Below, piece by piece: positions 13,111 through 24,441 of a DNA stretch of 64,000 nt. The translations under genes were made by a program, and so were the position numbers. Origin of the DNA: Choanephora cucurbitarum (lineage: Eukaryota > Mucoromycota > Mucoromycetes > Mucorales > Choanephoraceae); NCBI GenBank assembly GCA_025331435.1, contig JAIWNI010000016.1:186001-250000 (forward strand), given 5' to 3'. The notes under the pieces are model-generated. The model saw only the letters and a program-made list of their open reading frames with translations. It did no database searches and was not told the origin of the DNA. Numbering within the stretch: the first letter of the stretch is position 1; each line of letters starts with the position of its first letter.

Positions 13111-15488
13111 ATGCTTACTGTCAGTCAAGCCAAGATGACCAACCCTCTGCCATCAAAGCCGAGATTTAAGGAGAAGTTTGTTGAATTAAGCGAAAGCCTA
13201 TTTGAGGTAACCCCTATACTTGTATACTCTCTCTCTCTATATTCATTTCTATCCATTTGTTTTATCAGGGCCATCCTAAAACAGATACATTTTGGGAAGA
13301 TTACTTTATTCTACCTGTCAATCGAACCTGTCTAGCCGATCTGATAGCCAAATGCTCGGAAGAAACCCTTCTCAATCAACGATCCAACCTAAACGCGCTC
13401 TTTTTGGCTTGTATGGACAAGATTGAATCAACACCGACGACAGCTAGTGAAACCACAAGACAACATCATGCTATCATCATCTTGACTGTCCTGTTGAATG
13501 CTCTGTTTTCAAAGAAACGACTGAGCCATTTCAATATTATCTTTATCATGACAGGCTATGATGAAGCAGATCGTCTGTTTCCAAAGTTGATTCAAGCCTT
13601 GCAATCCTTGATTCAACAGCCTGCCACACGCTCTATTGCTCTTGCATTGACACTTGCTTTATCTGCCGGAAATGACAATGTCAATCAAAATGGACTCAAC
13701 AGTTATTTCATGTCTAATGATATCTCATTGACTTTGTTTAGCGTAAGTCTTTCTCTAGAACATTCTTACAGACAAGTCATATCTTTCTTGCACTAGGTCT
13801 TGAAGGATGAAGTAGGCAAGAAAGAGGCAAGGGATGTGATGATGTTGGTTGGTATGTTGTCAAATTACAACAAATATGAAGCCAAAAACCCTTATTTGGC
13901 CTCTTTGAAACAGATAAAACAGATGCATGTCTTGATGGTAATCTTTTTTTTATGTTTATGATGTTGATCTGACTCCCTCTCTCTCTTTTAATTAGCCTAT
14001 CCTTCAGCTTTATACTCAATGCTTCAATGAGCTACAGAGGTAAGCAATCGAATTCAAAGGAGAAGGGAAGCATCAACAAAAGGCTATATTTAGTCGATAT
14101 ATAGAACTCTATGATGATGAAGAAACATTGACCAAGACATTCACAACATACATGTCGCGATGGTTTTCAGCTTCAACACCTGCTGCACCTTCTGAAGCAG
14201 ACACCTTACAAGCACTTTCTCACCTGTAAGTAATTGTGTCTCCTACATAGCTATTCTTATTGATAAAAAAAAAACAACAAAGACCCTCATCTTCACAGGC
14301 AGCCTTATTGCTTCCCTTATTTGATCTGGTACATGGCAACCCTTATTTTGTTCGATATATGATGAATACACCCGATTTCTTGATATCCCTCTTATCTTTT
14401 ACATCCTATCTGTTTCAAAACAATCGTACTGAACGCACACAAACCTATACACGCCTCATGCTGACGATATTGATTCGATTGATGGAAGAACCCACTGTCT
14501 TGAACTATCTAGCTCAAACAGAGGCTTCTGTTCGACTCTGTCGCCAACGATCTCCTATGTTGCCTCTGGATAAGTCTACAAAGCCTTTGATCTATGCTGC
14601 ATTAGACAATCTGTTGTTGATGATTCGACATAATCTTCGTAAGAAATTGGATTTGGCTACTTACAAGTAAGTCTTCCCCAAAAAAAGGAATAGACATAAG
14701 TTCTAAACAGTACATCTATGGATATGTAGAATGGCCTTGGCTGTCATTCACCGTATTATATGTTTCTTGAACAAGAATAAGATTCAATTGAACTATCATT
14801 GGACAGAACTCTGGCCTACACTAACATCCACATTACATTTTACAGCAGTCCGCTTAGACGATCTATCGACACGAGATGAATTCAATGCTTATTTGATATC
14901 GGTAACTATCCAACATGTATTCTCTAATCATTATTGAAGATTGATTTGTCTGTTGAAGTTAATTCGTGTATTCAACATGTGTGTCACTCATGGAGAATCA
15001 TTTCTGACAGACACCAAAAGTTATGATTCACTTTACTATGAAATCATTCGTAGTGCACCTGATTTCATGACATTAGCAAATCATGGTAACTTTTTTATTT
15101 TCTCTGATATCAGCAAAGAACTAAATTACTTGCATGATTTTAGTGCAACAGACTCGAATGAGAAATTCCATCTCACTGGATGAATTTCATAATTTGAAAT
15201 TGATTTGCAATCATTTTAAGCCTGCATTGGATGAATGGCAAGTCTCCAAGAATGTCAAATTCCCTACACCTGAACAAGTCATGAGTAAATAAGATATGGA
15301 TTGCCCCATGATTTTTATTGACACTTCTTTTGTAAGCCATCATCAATGAGCATTATGCTACTTTAGAATTGAAGCCAATGAACAAACTCGACTTCTATTT
15401 ACCGTTTAATGAAATACCAGGCGAGATGGGATTCTTTAGACAAGTGTTGCGTGTAGTGGTATCGGATTATATGGGTAACAGTCAATAA
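13111..15488 (+). CDS. ARMH3: ARMH3/C10orf76-like armadillo-helical protein
   Basis: All-helical protein of the armadillo-like family (formerly DUF1741). In animals it acts at the Golgi with GBF1 and the PI4-kinase PI4KB; the fungal role is inferred. About nine exons assemble. The N-terminal part reads RFKEKFVELSESLFEGHP, FWEDYFILPVN and LNALFLACMD. The middle contains LLPLFDLVHGNPYFVRYM. The C-terminal domain contains LIRVFNMCVTHG, SYDSLYYEIIRSAPDF, DEFHNLKLICNHFKPALDEW and GEMGFFRQVLRVVVSD before the stop. Splicing near 15087-15140 is needed to avoid a stop in the read-through frame. ATG 13111 and ATG 13135 are both possible starts. Length of roughly 600 residues is slightly below the animal protein. 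Confidence 0.82.
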
Positions 15489-15496
15489 ATCAGAAC

Positions 15497-15901
15497 TTAT
15501 TGAATCATACAACCATTGCTTTTGATTGGCTTTCCTTTGGGTGCTAGCATACGTGGATCATTCCATGTAGGATTACCTTGAACCAAGACAGATTTCTTTT
15601 TTTCCTCTTTCTTTTCCTCTTTCTTTTTATCGCCACCACCACCACCACCACCACCACCACCACCACCAGGTGGAGGCATTGGAGTACACATGGCTGGCAT
15701 ACCATAAGGAGATTGATGGAAATTAAAGACAAGATTGGGTCCCATAGTAGGATGAATGGCATTGGTATGCATAGGTGGACAAGACATCATCATAGGCATC
15801 ATCTGTTGTTGTGGTGGTGGAGCAGGCATAACTACTGGTTTAGGTGCAGGTGGAGGACCAAGATTGTCAGGCATAATTTGACTTGATTGTCTTGCAGTCA
15901 A
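15497..15901 (-). CDS. small Pro/Gly-rich protein with C-terminal CaaX box
   Basis: Single-exon 134-residue protein, family not recognised. The N-terminal half is rich in Pro and Met (PPPAPKPVV, PPPQQQMMPMMM). A run of about 12 glycines follows, then a Lys/Glu block (DKKKEEKKEEKKK), then a more regular tail with NPTWNDPRM. The protein ends in CMIQ. C-aliphatic-aliphatic-Q is a farnesylation-type CaaX motif, and the basic block before it could help membrane binding. No transmembrane segment is visible. It converges with the ARMH3-like gene, whose stop lies only 8 bp away. A GGTGGCAAA element sits 49 bp upstream of its start. Lipidation and membrane role are inference. Confidence 0.6.
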   Translation of the reverse strand: MTARQSSQIMPDNLGPPPAPKPVVMPAPPPQQQMMPMMMSCPPMHTNAIHPTMGPNLVFNFHQSPYGMPAMCTPMPPPGGGGGGGGGGGGDKKKEEKKEEKKKSVLVQGNPTWNDPRMLAPKGKPIKSNGCMIQ

Positions 15902-16389
15902 TTCAGTGTTTTATTCAAATAAACAAAAGAAAAAAAAAAAGATGAAAAAGGTGGCAAAGCTTAAACAAAAGAGATTCCCTATTATGGTGTTTCCAGCAAA
16001 AACAAATACTATTTGACTTTTTGTACCACCTCTTTAAAAAAGAAAAAAGGCTCACTACTAGTCTCTCTCTTTCTCTCTTTTTTTCTCTCCTTATGTAAAC
16101 GCTCTATGATGCCTGTGCCTTATTGAAAATGTAAAAATGCATTATTTCATTGATAGGCTAATTTTCTTCATTTCTGTGTTACGTAGATCAACCATTAAGA
16201 TTGGTTTATTGGCATTTTTTCAAAAAAATTTAAGAAGGTGCGTGACGTATCCTTTCCTTTTTATTCATCATTTGAATTGCGCGGGCAAATAGTTTTCTTT
16301 TGTTTTCCAAAGACATCATTCTAAACTAAAGTAGGTAGATAAAGGGAAACTATTGATAGTTCAAATACTGAATAAATACAGTATAGACA
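15902..16389. promoter_or_regulatory. divergent intergenic region of the CaaX gene and DSK2
   Basis: About 490 bp between two divergent genes. It contains GGTGGCAAA at 15950-15958, identical to the yeast proteasome-associated control element (PACE), 49 bp from the CaaX gene and 432 bp from DSK2. CT-rich tracts follow near 16060-16090. Function of the PACE-like site outside yeasts is unproven. Confidence 0.35.
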
Positions 16390-18080
16390 ATGTCTAGCAA
16401 CATTACTATCAACATTCGACCCTCTACAGGTCATGTCTTTCAAATCGATATTGATTCAGAACAAGCGACAGTTCAAGACATGAAGACGATCATTGCCGAG
16501 AAGATGGACCATGCTGATCCTTCCACTCTCAAGTTGGTCTTTTCTGGTCGAATCCTCAAGAACGAAGATATCATTAAGGATTGTAGTAAGTGAATTCAGT
16601 TTGAGTTATCTATTCAAGAACTAAAAAGGTAGTTCAGAAATTGTGAATGGATGTACTGTTCATGTGGTTCGTTCTGGTGTCAATAAAACTACAGCCAAAC
16701 AGACTACACAATCTACTTCCGAGCCAATCCCACCTATTCCTCCTACACCCAGTCCCTCCAACCTGACTGGATTAGGTGGATCACCTTTTGATATGCAAAT
16801 GCCCAACATGGATCCTGAAGTGATGCGTCAAATGATGGATTCTCCATTTATGCAGACATTGATGAGCAACACAGGTAAATTAACCTACATTTGTGTGTAT
16901 TCTTGTATCTAAACTGTATGTCCAAGATATTGTACGTTCAATCATCATGAGTAATCCACAAATGAAGGCACTTGTTGAACAGAATCCTGAATTGGGACAT
17001 ATCATCAGTGATCCTGCATTCCTGAGACAATCGATGGAAATGATGAGGTGAGTCCAATATACTCTTCAGAGGCTTTCAATTGACCACTTTTTTTTTTGCT
17101 TAGAAACCCCGAATTGATGCGTGAAATGCAACGTAACAATGATCGTGCTTTATCAAACATTGAAGCCATTCCAGGTGGTTTCAATCATTTGCGTCGTATG
17201 TACAACACATTCCAAAGCCCAATGGAATCTGCCATGACGCCCAGCAGTACAGCCTCAGATGAAGCCAACAATGAACGATTGGCCAGAGAATTGAATGTGG
17301 AAAGTGTGCCTGAGAATTCATTAAATACCCAAGCCTTGCCTAATCCTTGGGCTACTTCAAACAACACAAATACCAATCGATCATCCAATACCACCACCAC
17401 CACTCCTCCTAATAATAATAATACTAATACTAATACAGTTAATCCTTTTGCTGCACTTGCTGCTGGTGGTGCTAATGGATCTACTAATCCACTTGCTGGT
17501 AAGATAGATAGAATGGGTTCAGAAATCAATGATATATTGACCATACTCTTTATTTTTTTTAAAAAAAAGCTTTACTTGGTGGAGGTAACCAAGGTAACAA
17601 TGGGCTTATGTCACTTTTTGGACAACAACAACAACAACAACAATCAACACAAAACAATCAACAAGGCTCAACTCCATTTTGGGCGGATCCTAATTTTATT
17701 CAAGCAAGCATGAGATTGCAACAAGCTATGATGGCTGGCCAGAACAACAATAATAGTAACACGAGTCATGGTGACAACAATACACAGTCTAACTTACTTC
17801 AACAAATGATGATGGGACTTCCTACCTATGGAGCAGGGTAAAAAATCTAATATAATTTGTTATCAGTCTTTGTTGACCATGTATACTGTTTAGATCATTT
17901 CCTGACTTTGGATTTCAACAACAACAACAACAACCTTCTGAGCCACCTGAAGTTCGTTTTAGAGATCAACTTGCACAGTTAGAAGAAATGGGATTTTCAG
18001 AAAAATCTGCTAATGTTCGTGCTTTAATGGCAACAGGAGGCAATGTTCAGGCTGCTATTGAATATTTGTTATCCATGTAA
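16390..18080 (+). CDS. DSK2: ubiquilin-type proteasome shuttle Dsk2
   Basis: Carries ubiquitinated proteins to the proteasome. The N-terminal ubiquitin-like domain ([17 protein letters not shown] ... [19 protein letters not shown]) is followed by a Ser/Thr/Pro linker. Next come STI1-type repeats ([66 protein letters not shown]), which bind chaperones and clients, then low-complexity Asn/Thr/Gln-rich stretches. The C-terminal UBA domain reads [20 protein letters not shown] ... AIEYLLSM. Six or so exons; introns lie near 16587, 16875, 17048, 17500, 17841. Intact and complete for the family. Confidence 0.93.
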
Positions 18081-18353
18081 TCTTCTTTTTTTACATAAAC
18101 AACTCTCCTAATTTCAAATTTTGATGAATTTTGACTAAGACAACAATTCAAGAGAACGTCATGATCTACGCTTTTAACGGCCCAAACTCCGAAACTTCAT
18201 CATATTTTCGCTCCTATTGTTTTTCCCTTTTTTTTTTTTCTCTTTTTTCTTTTCTAGTCAACTACGTGTGCATATGCTTTTCTAGAATTAAGTCATCATT
18301 TCAGTCTTCTTTTTCTCCACTCTTTTTTTTATTTTAACATACTCATTCAAGCC

Positions 18354-21308
18354 ATGTCTGCTGTTACTTGTCTTCCATGTATCAACATTAAGCATGCCAC
18401 ACTCATCAACAACTGTTATCCTCCTGTAAAGGAAGAAAAGTCTATGCCTAACTCTTCTGAACAGAGTTATCTTTTATTCTATGCAAGCTCTCGACCTCAA
18501 AAACTAACCAAAGTAGGTTCTTTCTTACAAAAGAAAGTAGCCCGAGACATACGAAAAGGTCGAAAAAGGTAAAAAAACAGTGAGGTTGGTCTAGTGTCAT
18601 CCAACTCAATTCAACTTTATTTTTTTGTATAGTCATAATTTGGTTTCATTACATATCATTAAAGCATTGATTCAAACATGCCACCGAGATTTGAACTTGT
18701 TTTCGAAATATATCATTGCTATCTTTAGCATGTTGTTGGACACAAGAGATTTAGATATCATTGACCTTACCTGTGAAGATGTAAAGATCTTTGTTTGCAT
18801 TATTGCTATGTTCAACTAAAAGCCCAATTACTTTCTCCCCCCTGTAGTTTATCGTCTTTTGTTCTTATCATGATGGCAGTACATTAGCTGTAGACACTCA
18901 ATTTAGAGCTGACTATGAAACATTATTGGAGAAATTCGCTGGTTTCTGTACTTACGACAATAACGACACTCTATTTGCCTTAAAGTAAATGCACATTCGG
19001 AATTGAACTAAGGCAATTGAATGGACTAACTAGAAAAACCCATTAGAATGCAATACACTGGTCATCGTGCCATTCAGGCAGCCATCACTTCAAGCGCACT
19101 TCAGTCTTCTGATTTTGAGACTCAACTCAACATTCTTTTCCCTCCTTTGATTGTTACACTTGGTTCTGACCCTAAAAAGGCAATGATCAGTACAAGGTAG
19201 TACAAGAGAGAGAGAGAAAAATGATGAACATGAACTGACACGGTATTAGTGGCATTGATACACGTATCTCTGTCTTTGATTTACCTACAATAGACAGCCA
19301 TTTGATCGAGTCAATTGCTGCTTATACCATTAGTTTGTTGTTCAGTAAACTGATAGCTTCCTCTGTTCGTTCTTCTCTAAAGCCTTTATTCAAGTAAGAA
19401 AACAGACATCTTGTTCAGATACAGAATTTAACATGAGCTATGTAGATACCTGAATGAAACACATGCTTGGTCATCTCCTGAATTTGCTGTCAATATGCTC
19501 AAGCTCATACTTGAGTCACTACAGGTAAGCAACAGAACAGTTTTTTTCTCGATATCCACAAGCTGATAGTCCCTACTTAGGCTCAATACAGATACATTCT
19601 TGTGTCTGAAGTCATGGCACAGATTGATCAGATGAAACCAGATGATTTGACAGACAAACATGCAGCTTTGGTCTGTATCTTGGATACCATTCTAAATGCA
19701 GATATACCATTAGTAGGCATTTCAGTCCTTGAAGTTCAAAATTCAATTTTCCACCTTTTGATTAGAACAACGCATCATCATCCATTCAATTCTTCTTTAG
19801 CCCAACAGGACCATGCTACCACCATTCAACATGGACTTGTTCATTCGATGGGTGGGTTAGCTTCACATACCTATTACGACAATCAATTGAGCGACATGGT
19901 TGGCTATTTGATACCCAAATTGAAGTCCAACACATCGCTTGAAGAAGTAGAGGGTATGCCTCTTGAGGCCTATCGTGTGATTGTCTTGAGCTGTCTCGAT
20001 AATGTGGTGCAAGGGTTAAAGAAGACATCAGCCTCCTCTACATGGACTGGTCAGGTAGAGAAGGATACTCTTTTCTTGCCAGAGGGTATACAGGCACCGT
20101 TTGATACCTGGACACCTGGATTGAGTTTGTTACATGACAAAGATCCCAAGACACGTATTCGATTCAGTCAAGTACTCTATCGATTCCTACAGGCCATTCC
20201 AGTCAATGCATCAGCTGAATCTACTCAGTAAAAAGGATTTTGCATAGAAACCAATTGGCAAAATACTAACATCTCTTCTATAGTAAATACCCTTCTTCTT
20301 CTGGTCCATTGAATTATCTGAATACAGCCAATTTCCTAACCAAATTTGCCTATCATCTGATGGATTGGGCCGTTTTATCAGACTTCAATCTATCTGATCT
20401 AAAAGCATTCTATGGCTTGCTTTGTATGACCAATTGCAAATTTGGTATGGACGCCACTGTCTTGTTGATCCCACTTGTCTTTCGTCTGCAGGAAATGATT
20501 CAAGAAGAGACCATCACCACTAAGGCACGTCAAGAAGGTCTCTTGTTTGCCTTGATTCAGTGGTTGGATGAGATAGCTCAGTTCTATCAAATTCAGCCAA
20601 TGATAGATTATGTACGTCCTATTGGATCCAACATGTATCCCTATCGTCTGACCGAACTACCTCAGTCAACAGAAGACTTTCCTGATCGACAGCCCGATTC
20701 ATTTGTCTGGATCGATCGAACCAAGATTGTGGATTGCATGTCGAATCATAGTCAATTGAGAGACGAAGCAGACACACATGGTTTGGATTTAGAAGCCAAG
20801 TTGTTTGCTGAATGGGATTCGAATGCCTTTGGTAAAGTTTAAAGATTTTATTAATTATTTGTTAACTCATCTATTCTCTCTATTAGTACAACGAACACAA
20901 TACAAACGTATTCAAATCACACCCAAGCCAGAAGAACATAAACTCAAGTTGGTCAGTCCATGGGAAGATTTAGAGAACAAGGTAAACATAGTTGTGTTTG
21001 TAGGTAACATGGTATTCACTTGTTCTGCCTAGCTATCCTTCCCATTCAATGAAAAATCCAATCCTTCCATACGAGTCTCCAACTTGAAAGAAGCACTGGT
21101 AGGACAGTTGGTAGCTGACGATGAGACTGATTCCAGTCAAAGTAATTCAGTGCCTTCCAGTCGATCCACGAAAGCAACTTCACCGCCTGCCATCAAGAAA
21201 AGAACAACAGCTGATCTCAATGCTCTCTTGAATGAACTCTCTTTACCCCATGATCAATCTGCACATAGCAATGTATCATTAGTTAATCCTCCATATGCAT
21301 CTTCATAA
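18354..21308 (+). CDS. EFR3: EFR3-like plasma-membrane scaffold for PI4-kinase
   Basis: Peripheral membrane protein that anchors the Stt4/PI4KIIIalpha complex at the plasma membrane. The N-terminus MSAVTCLPCINIKHATLINN has two cysteines near the start, a likely palmitoylation site as in animal EFR3. It is followed by the conserved SSEQSYLLFYASSRPQKLTK and VGSFLQKKVARDIRKGR. Downstream exons are helical-repeat sequence without a catalytic domain. Later recognisable blocks include WSSPEFAVNMLKLILESLQ and LMDWAVLSDFNLSDLKAFYG. The tail is Ser-rich and ends at PPYASS. About nine introns, all short. The first ATG is used because it gives the family-typical N-terminus. Length of roughly 800 residues is close to that of fungal Efr3. 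Confidence 0.88.
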
Positions 21309-23068
21309 ACCTACACTTTTCTTTTTATCATCTATCTTGTAATCCCTTTTAGCCCAATCATATTAAACATGTATCTATTAGCATTCTGAATAAGCAATTC
21401 GTCAATGATTTTGAAGATAGTGTGTACCTGCATATCAGTTGAAACATGATGTTGCACACATGGTAAATAGTATGCACACACATACTTTCATTGCCGTATA
21501 TTACCTTCAATATAACATGCTGTATGCAGCTATGAAATGTGTTGTTATTTGTAATTCACGAACCATAAGATGCGCTTATTGCATTTCTTTTTTTTTCTAA
21601 ACCATTTGCTCTTTCCTACTTGCAAAGGATAGGACATACCCCTCTATACAAAGCTATCAAGTAGAGCTTACTGTTCTTCTTTACAGGAAACAAAAGGGCT
21701 TGTGCTTGAGGTTTTCTAAACATGATCTTTGTATCAAGGATGTGAGTGTGTAAGCCTTTAAAGTATCATAATGTAGTATGATCCTAATTGCTTTCTAAAG
21801 TAGATCGTAGCTGCTTCTTGCTTTTATAAGTTTTTATCAGCAAAAGAAAATAGAGGCAGAATACTTAGTTTGGCTTATTTTTTAAAAAAGCAAACATCTT
21901 TAAGAGACTACATCTTAACCATCCTTATCCACATTGTTGGGTTCGGTGATGAGTAAAGATACACAATGTCCGGCCTTCTTGTCTTCTCTGTCCAGAAGCA
22001 ACAACAGGCCAACTTCATGACTCTTGCATTGAGGCATAAATAATATGAGCTTCCCCCTTCTTTTTTTAATTCAACAAACACTTGAAGAACCATCATTTTC
22101 ATTGAAATCGGACAGCATCATGTCACTGCTCAAACACTTTGCAAAATCTGCAACAAAGAGTTGAGATGTCAGACTAGACACACCATTGTATTACTTGAGT
22201 CTAAACAGAGCCATTTAACTAGTTGTTTCTGTTGTTCTATACAGCAGCTAGCATAGCCATATCTCACTTCCCGTCTTTTATTTCCTAGCCTCTCTGTTAC
22301 TAATACCAGATCAAGCCCTGATCAATCTGCATCATCTTCAATTGCTACTCAGGATCGCTTTATGCTATGCATACAATGACATCCGGACGAATATTTGACC
22401 GAAATGAATCCGGGGAGTATCGGATATTTTGGGTGTCCGAAAAGCAAGCGTTGTGCTGCATGGAAATTCAAGGCATTATGTTTGAGTATGATCATTTGCT
22501 GGAACAATAGAGTACCTGCACCTGCATCAATGGCAACTTGAGAAAAAAAAATATTGCATTACTTCAAAGGTACATATACCATGGACCAGTAAGTATTGCG
22601 ATTGATATCACCATCACAAGTTAAAGCAAGTTTGATCTTAGCATGCTTCGTCGCCGTTTTTTGAGCCATAGATTATTGGTTATAAATCGTTTTTGAGGCT
22701 TTTCTTTCTCAAAAAAAAAACAAATAATACCAAGACATGCTTTCGAGCGAGTAGTAGCGTTCCTTTACACTGACCCTTCTTTCTAGAGCCCATCGAATGC
22801 TAATATTGCGCTGGGTCAATTCATTGAGTTTGTTATCCTATGACTCAACAACACAAATAGTTGCACGTTCATTATCAGGGTATTGCACTCCAATGCTATC
22901 ATTGTTGAATTCGAGTGACAGCTTGAATTTATTAAAACTCCGGGAAACCCAAACCTGGGCTACCTGCTTTCTCTGTTTACTAAGCTGTGACTTGATGAAA
23001 GCTTTCGTTTTTTTTTTCTTTTTTTCTCTGTTATTTTTTCTTATCCTTACATTACAGTAAAAGAAACT
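21309..23068. other. intergenic, with faint coding-like scraps near 22.1-22.7 kb
   Basis: About 1.75 kb without a supported gene. On the plus strand near 22123-22254 a short frame reads LCKICNKELRC, a zinc-finger-like scrap. On the minus strand an ATG at 22670 opens a short frame starting MAQKTATKHAKIKL. Neither extends into a recognisable protein. The rest is AT-rich promoter-like sequence before NFU1. Confidence 0.3.
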
Positions 23069-23919
23069 ATGGCTTCTAGACTTATTCTATCCAGCTTAAA
23101 GAGAGCAGCCACAGTCAGCTTGCGCAGCACTCCTAGTACGATGACTGTCAACAGAGGTTTGATGACCAAGACTTCTCTTTGGACACACCGTATGAAGCAA
23201 CCTGCTCAGACCATGTCTTTATTGGGACGACACCAAGGTAAAGAGGGAAATTAGTTGACATGATGACCGAGACTGACATACATTTAGTGCGCACTATGTT
23301 TATCCAGACAGAACAAACACCTAATGACGATTCACTTAAATTCATTCCTGGCACAACTGTGTTAGGTCAAGGCACAGCTGAATTCTTGGATGTACGTTCT
23401 TCTATGAAATCACCCTTAGCAAAGCAATTGTTCATGATCGACGGTATCTCGGGTGTTTTCTTGGGCCCCGATTTCATTACCATCTCCAAAGATTCCTCTG
23501 CTGAATGGCAGTTGATGAAACCTGATATCTATGCTGCCATCATGGATCATTTTGCCTCAGGACAGCCTATTGTGTATGACTCTGAAGACTTGGCAGCTAA
23601 CGATACAACTATCTTGCCTGACGACCCTGAAGAGGTGCAGATGATTAAGGAACTGTTGGACACACGTATTCGTCCTTCTATTCAAGAGGATGGTGGTGAT
23701 ATTGAATATTGTGGATTTGAAGAGGGTATTGTCAAGTTGAAATTAAAGGGTAGCTGTAGAGGCTGTGACAGTTCAGCCATTACCCTAAAGAACGGTATTG
23801 AGAACATGTTGATGCATTATATCCCAGAAGTACAAGGCGTGGAACAAGTCATTGATGAAACTGAAGCTGTTGCTTTACAGGAATTTGATAAGCTTGAAAG
23901 AAAATTAGGTGAAAAATAA
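23069..23919 (+). CDS. NFU1: mitochondrial Fe-S scaffold protein Nfu1
   Basis: Delivers 4Fe-4S clusters to mitochondrial enzymes such as lipoate synthase and aconitase-type targets. Exon 1 encodes an Arg/Ser-rich, acid-poor presequence ([20 protein letters not shown]), a typical mitochondrial targeting peptide. One intron near 23238-23288 leads into the NFU N-terminal domain ([39 protein letters not shown]). The C-terminal NifU domain contains [14 protein letters not shown] and the cluster-binding CRGCDSS (CXXC). Length and domain order match the family. Its stop is 11 bp from the end of the convergent prefoldin gene. Confidence 0.95.
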
Positions 23920-23930
23920 TAAAAAACGCT

Positions 23931-24441
23931 TTATTCTTTTTCCAAGTTGATAGCACTACCAAATTTGGCATATAATTCTTTCTTTAATTCGCCCATCTTT
24001 GTCTGAACAGCATCCATCTGTTGCTTGACATCATCAATCTCTAAGCCTAGTTTTTCGCTGTCCTTTTCAACTCGCTCCACTGCTTCTGAAGCACTGACGT
24101 GAATAAAAGCATCGCCCACTTTGTATCGAACAGCCTCATCTTCATCTGCCAACTCTAATTCCATGGCAACATCATCCAAATATTCTTTTTCTTGCTAATG
24201 ACAAGACGGTCAATAAGGGTCCTTCTTCTGGTTGACAATATTACCTTTAACTTTTGATATTTCTCTTCAAGATCATCTATTTTAGCATTGTATTTACTGA
24301 ATTCGTTGATGCGTTGTTGATCAACCCAAGATACTTCAACATCGCCACCATTGGCTTCTTCTTTTTGGTTTAACTAAGGTATGTGTAAGGTACAGCTATT
24401 TCATAAGACACAAGCGAGATTACCATTCTGATGTTTGACAT
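23931..24441 (-). CDS. GIM3: prefoldin subunit 4
   Basis: Beta-type subunit of the hexameric prefoldin chaperone, which hands unfolded actin and tubulin to the CCT chaperonin in the cytosol. Three exons: MSNIRM, then LNQKEEANGGDVEVSWVDQQ ... KYQKLK, then KEYLDDVAMELELADEDE ... INLEKE. Two long coiled-coil helices flank a short beta segment with VRYKVGDAFIHVSASEAVER, the family hallmark of subunit 4. Product about 130 residues, the usual size. It is convergent with and nearly abuts NFU1. Confidence 0.93.

Noticed and set aside
15578..15886. Plus-strand frame opposite the CaaX gene
   Set aside because: Its threonine run is just the complement of the polyglycine codons; shadow frame.
22797..23060. 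Plus-strand frame just before NFU1
   Set aside because: Ends in a phenylalanine/leucine run produced by T tracts; more likely NFU1 promoter or 5' UTR.
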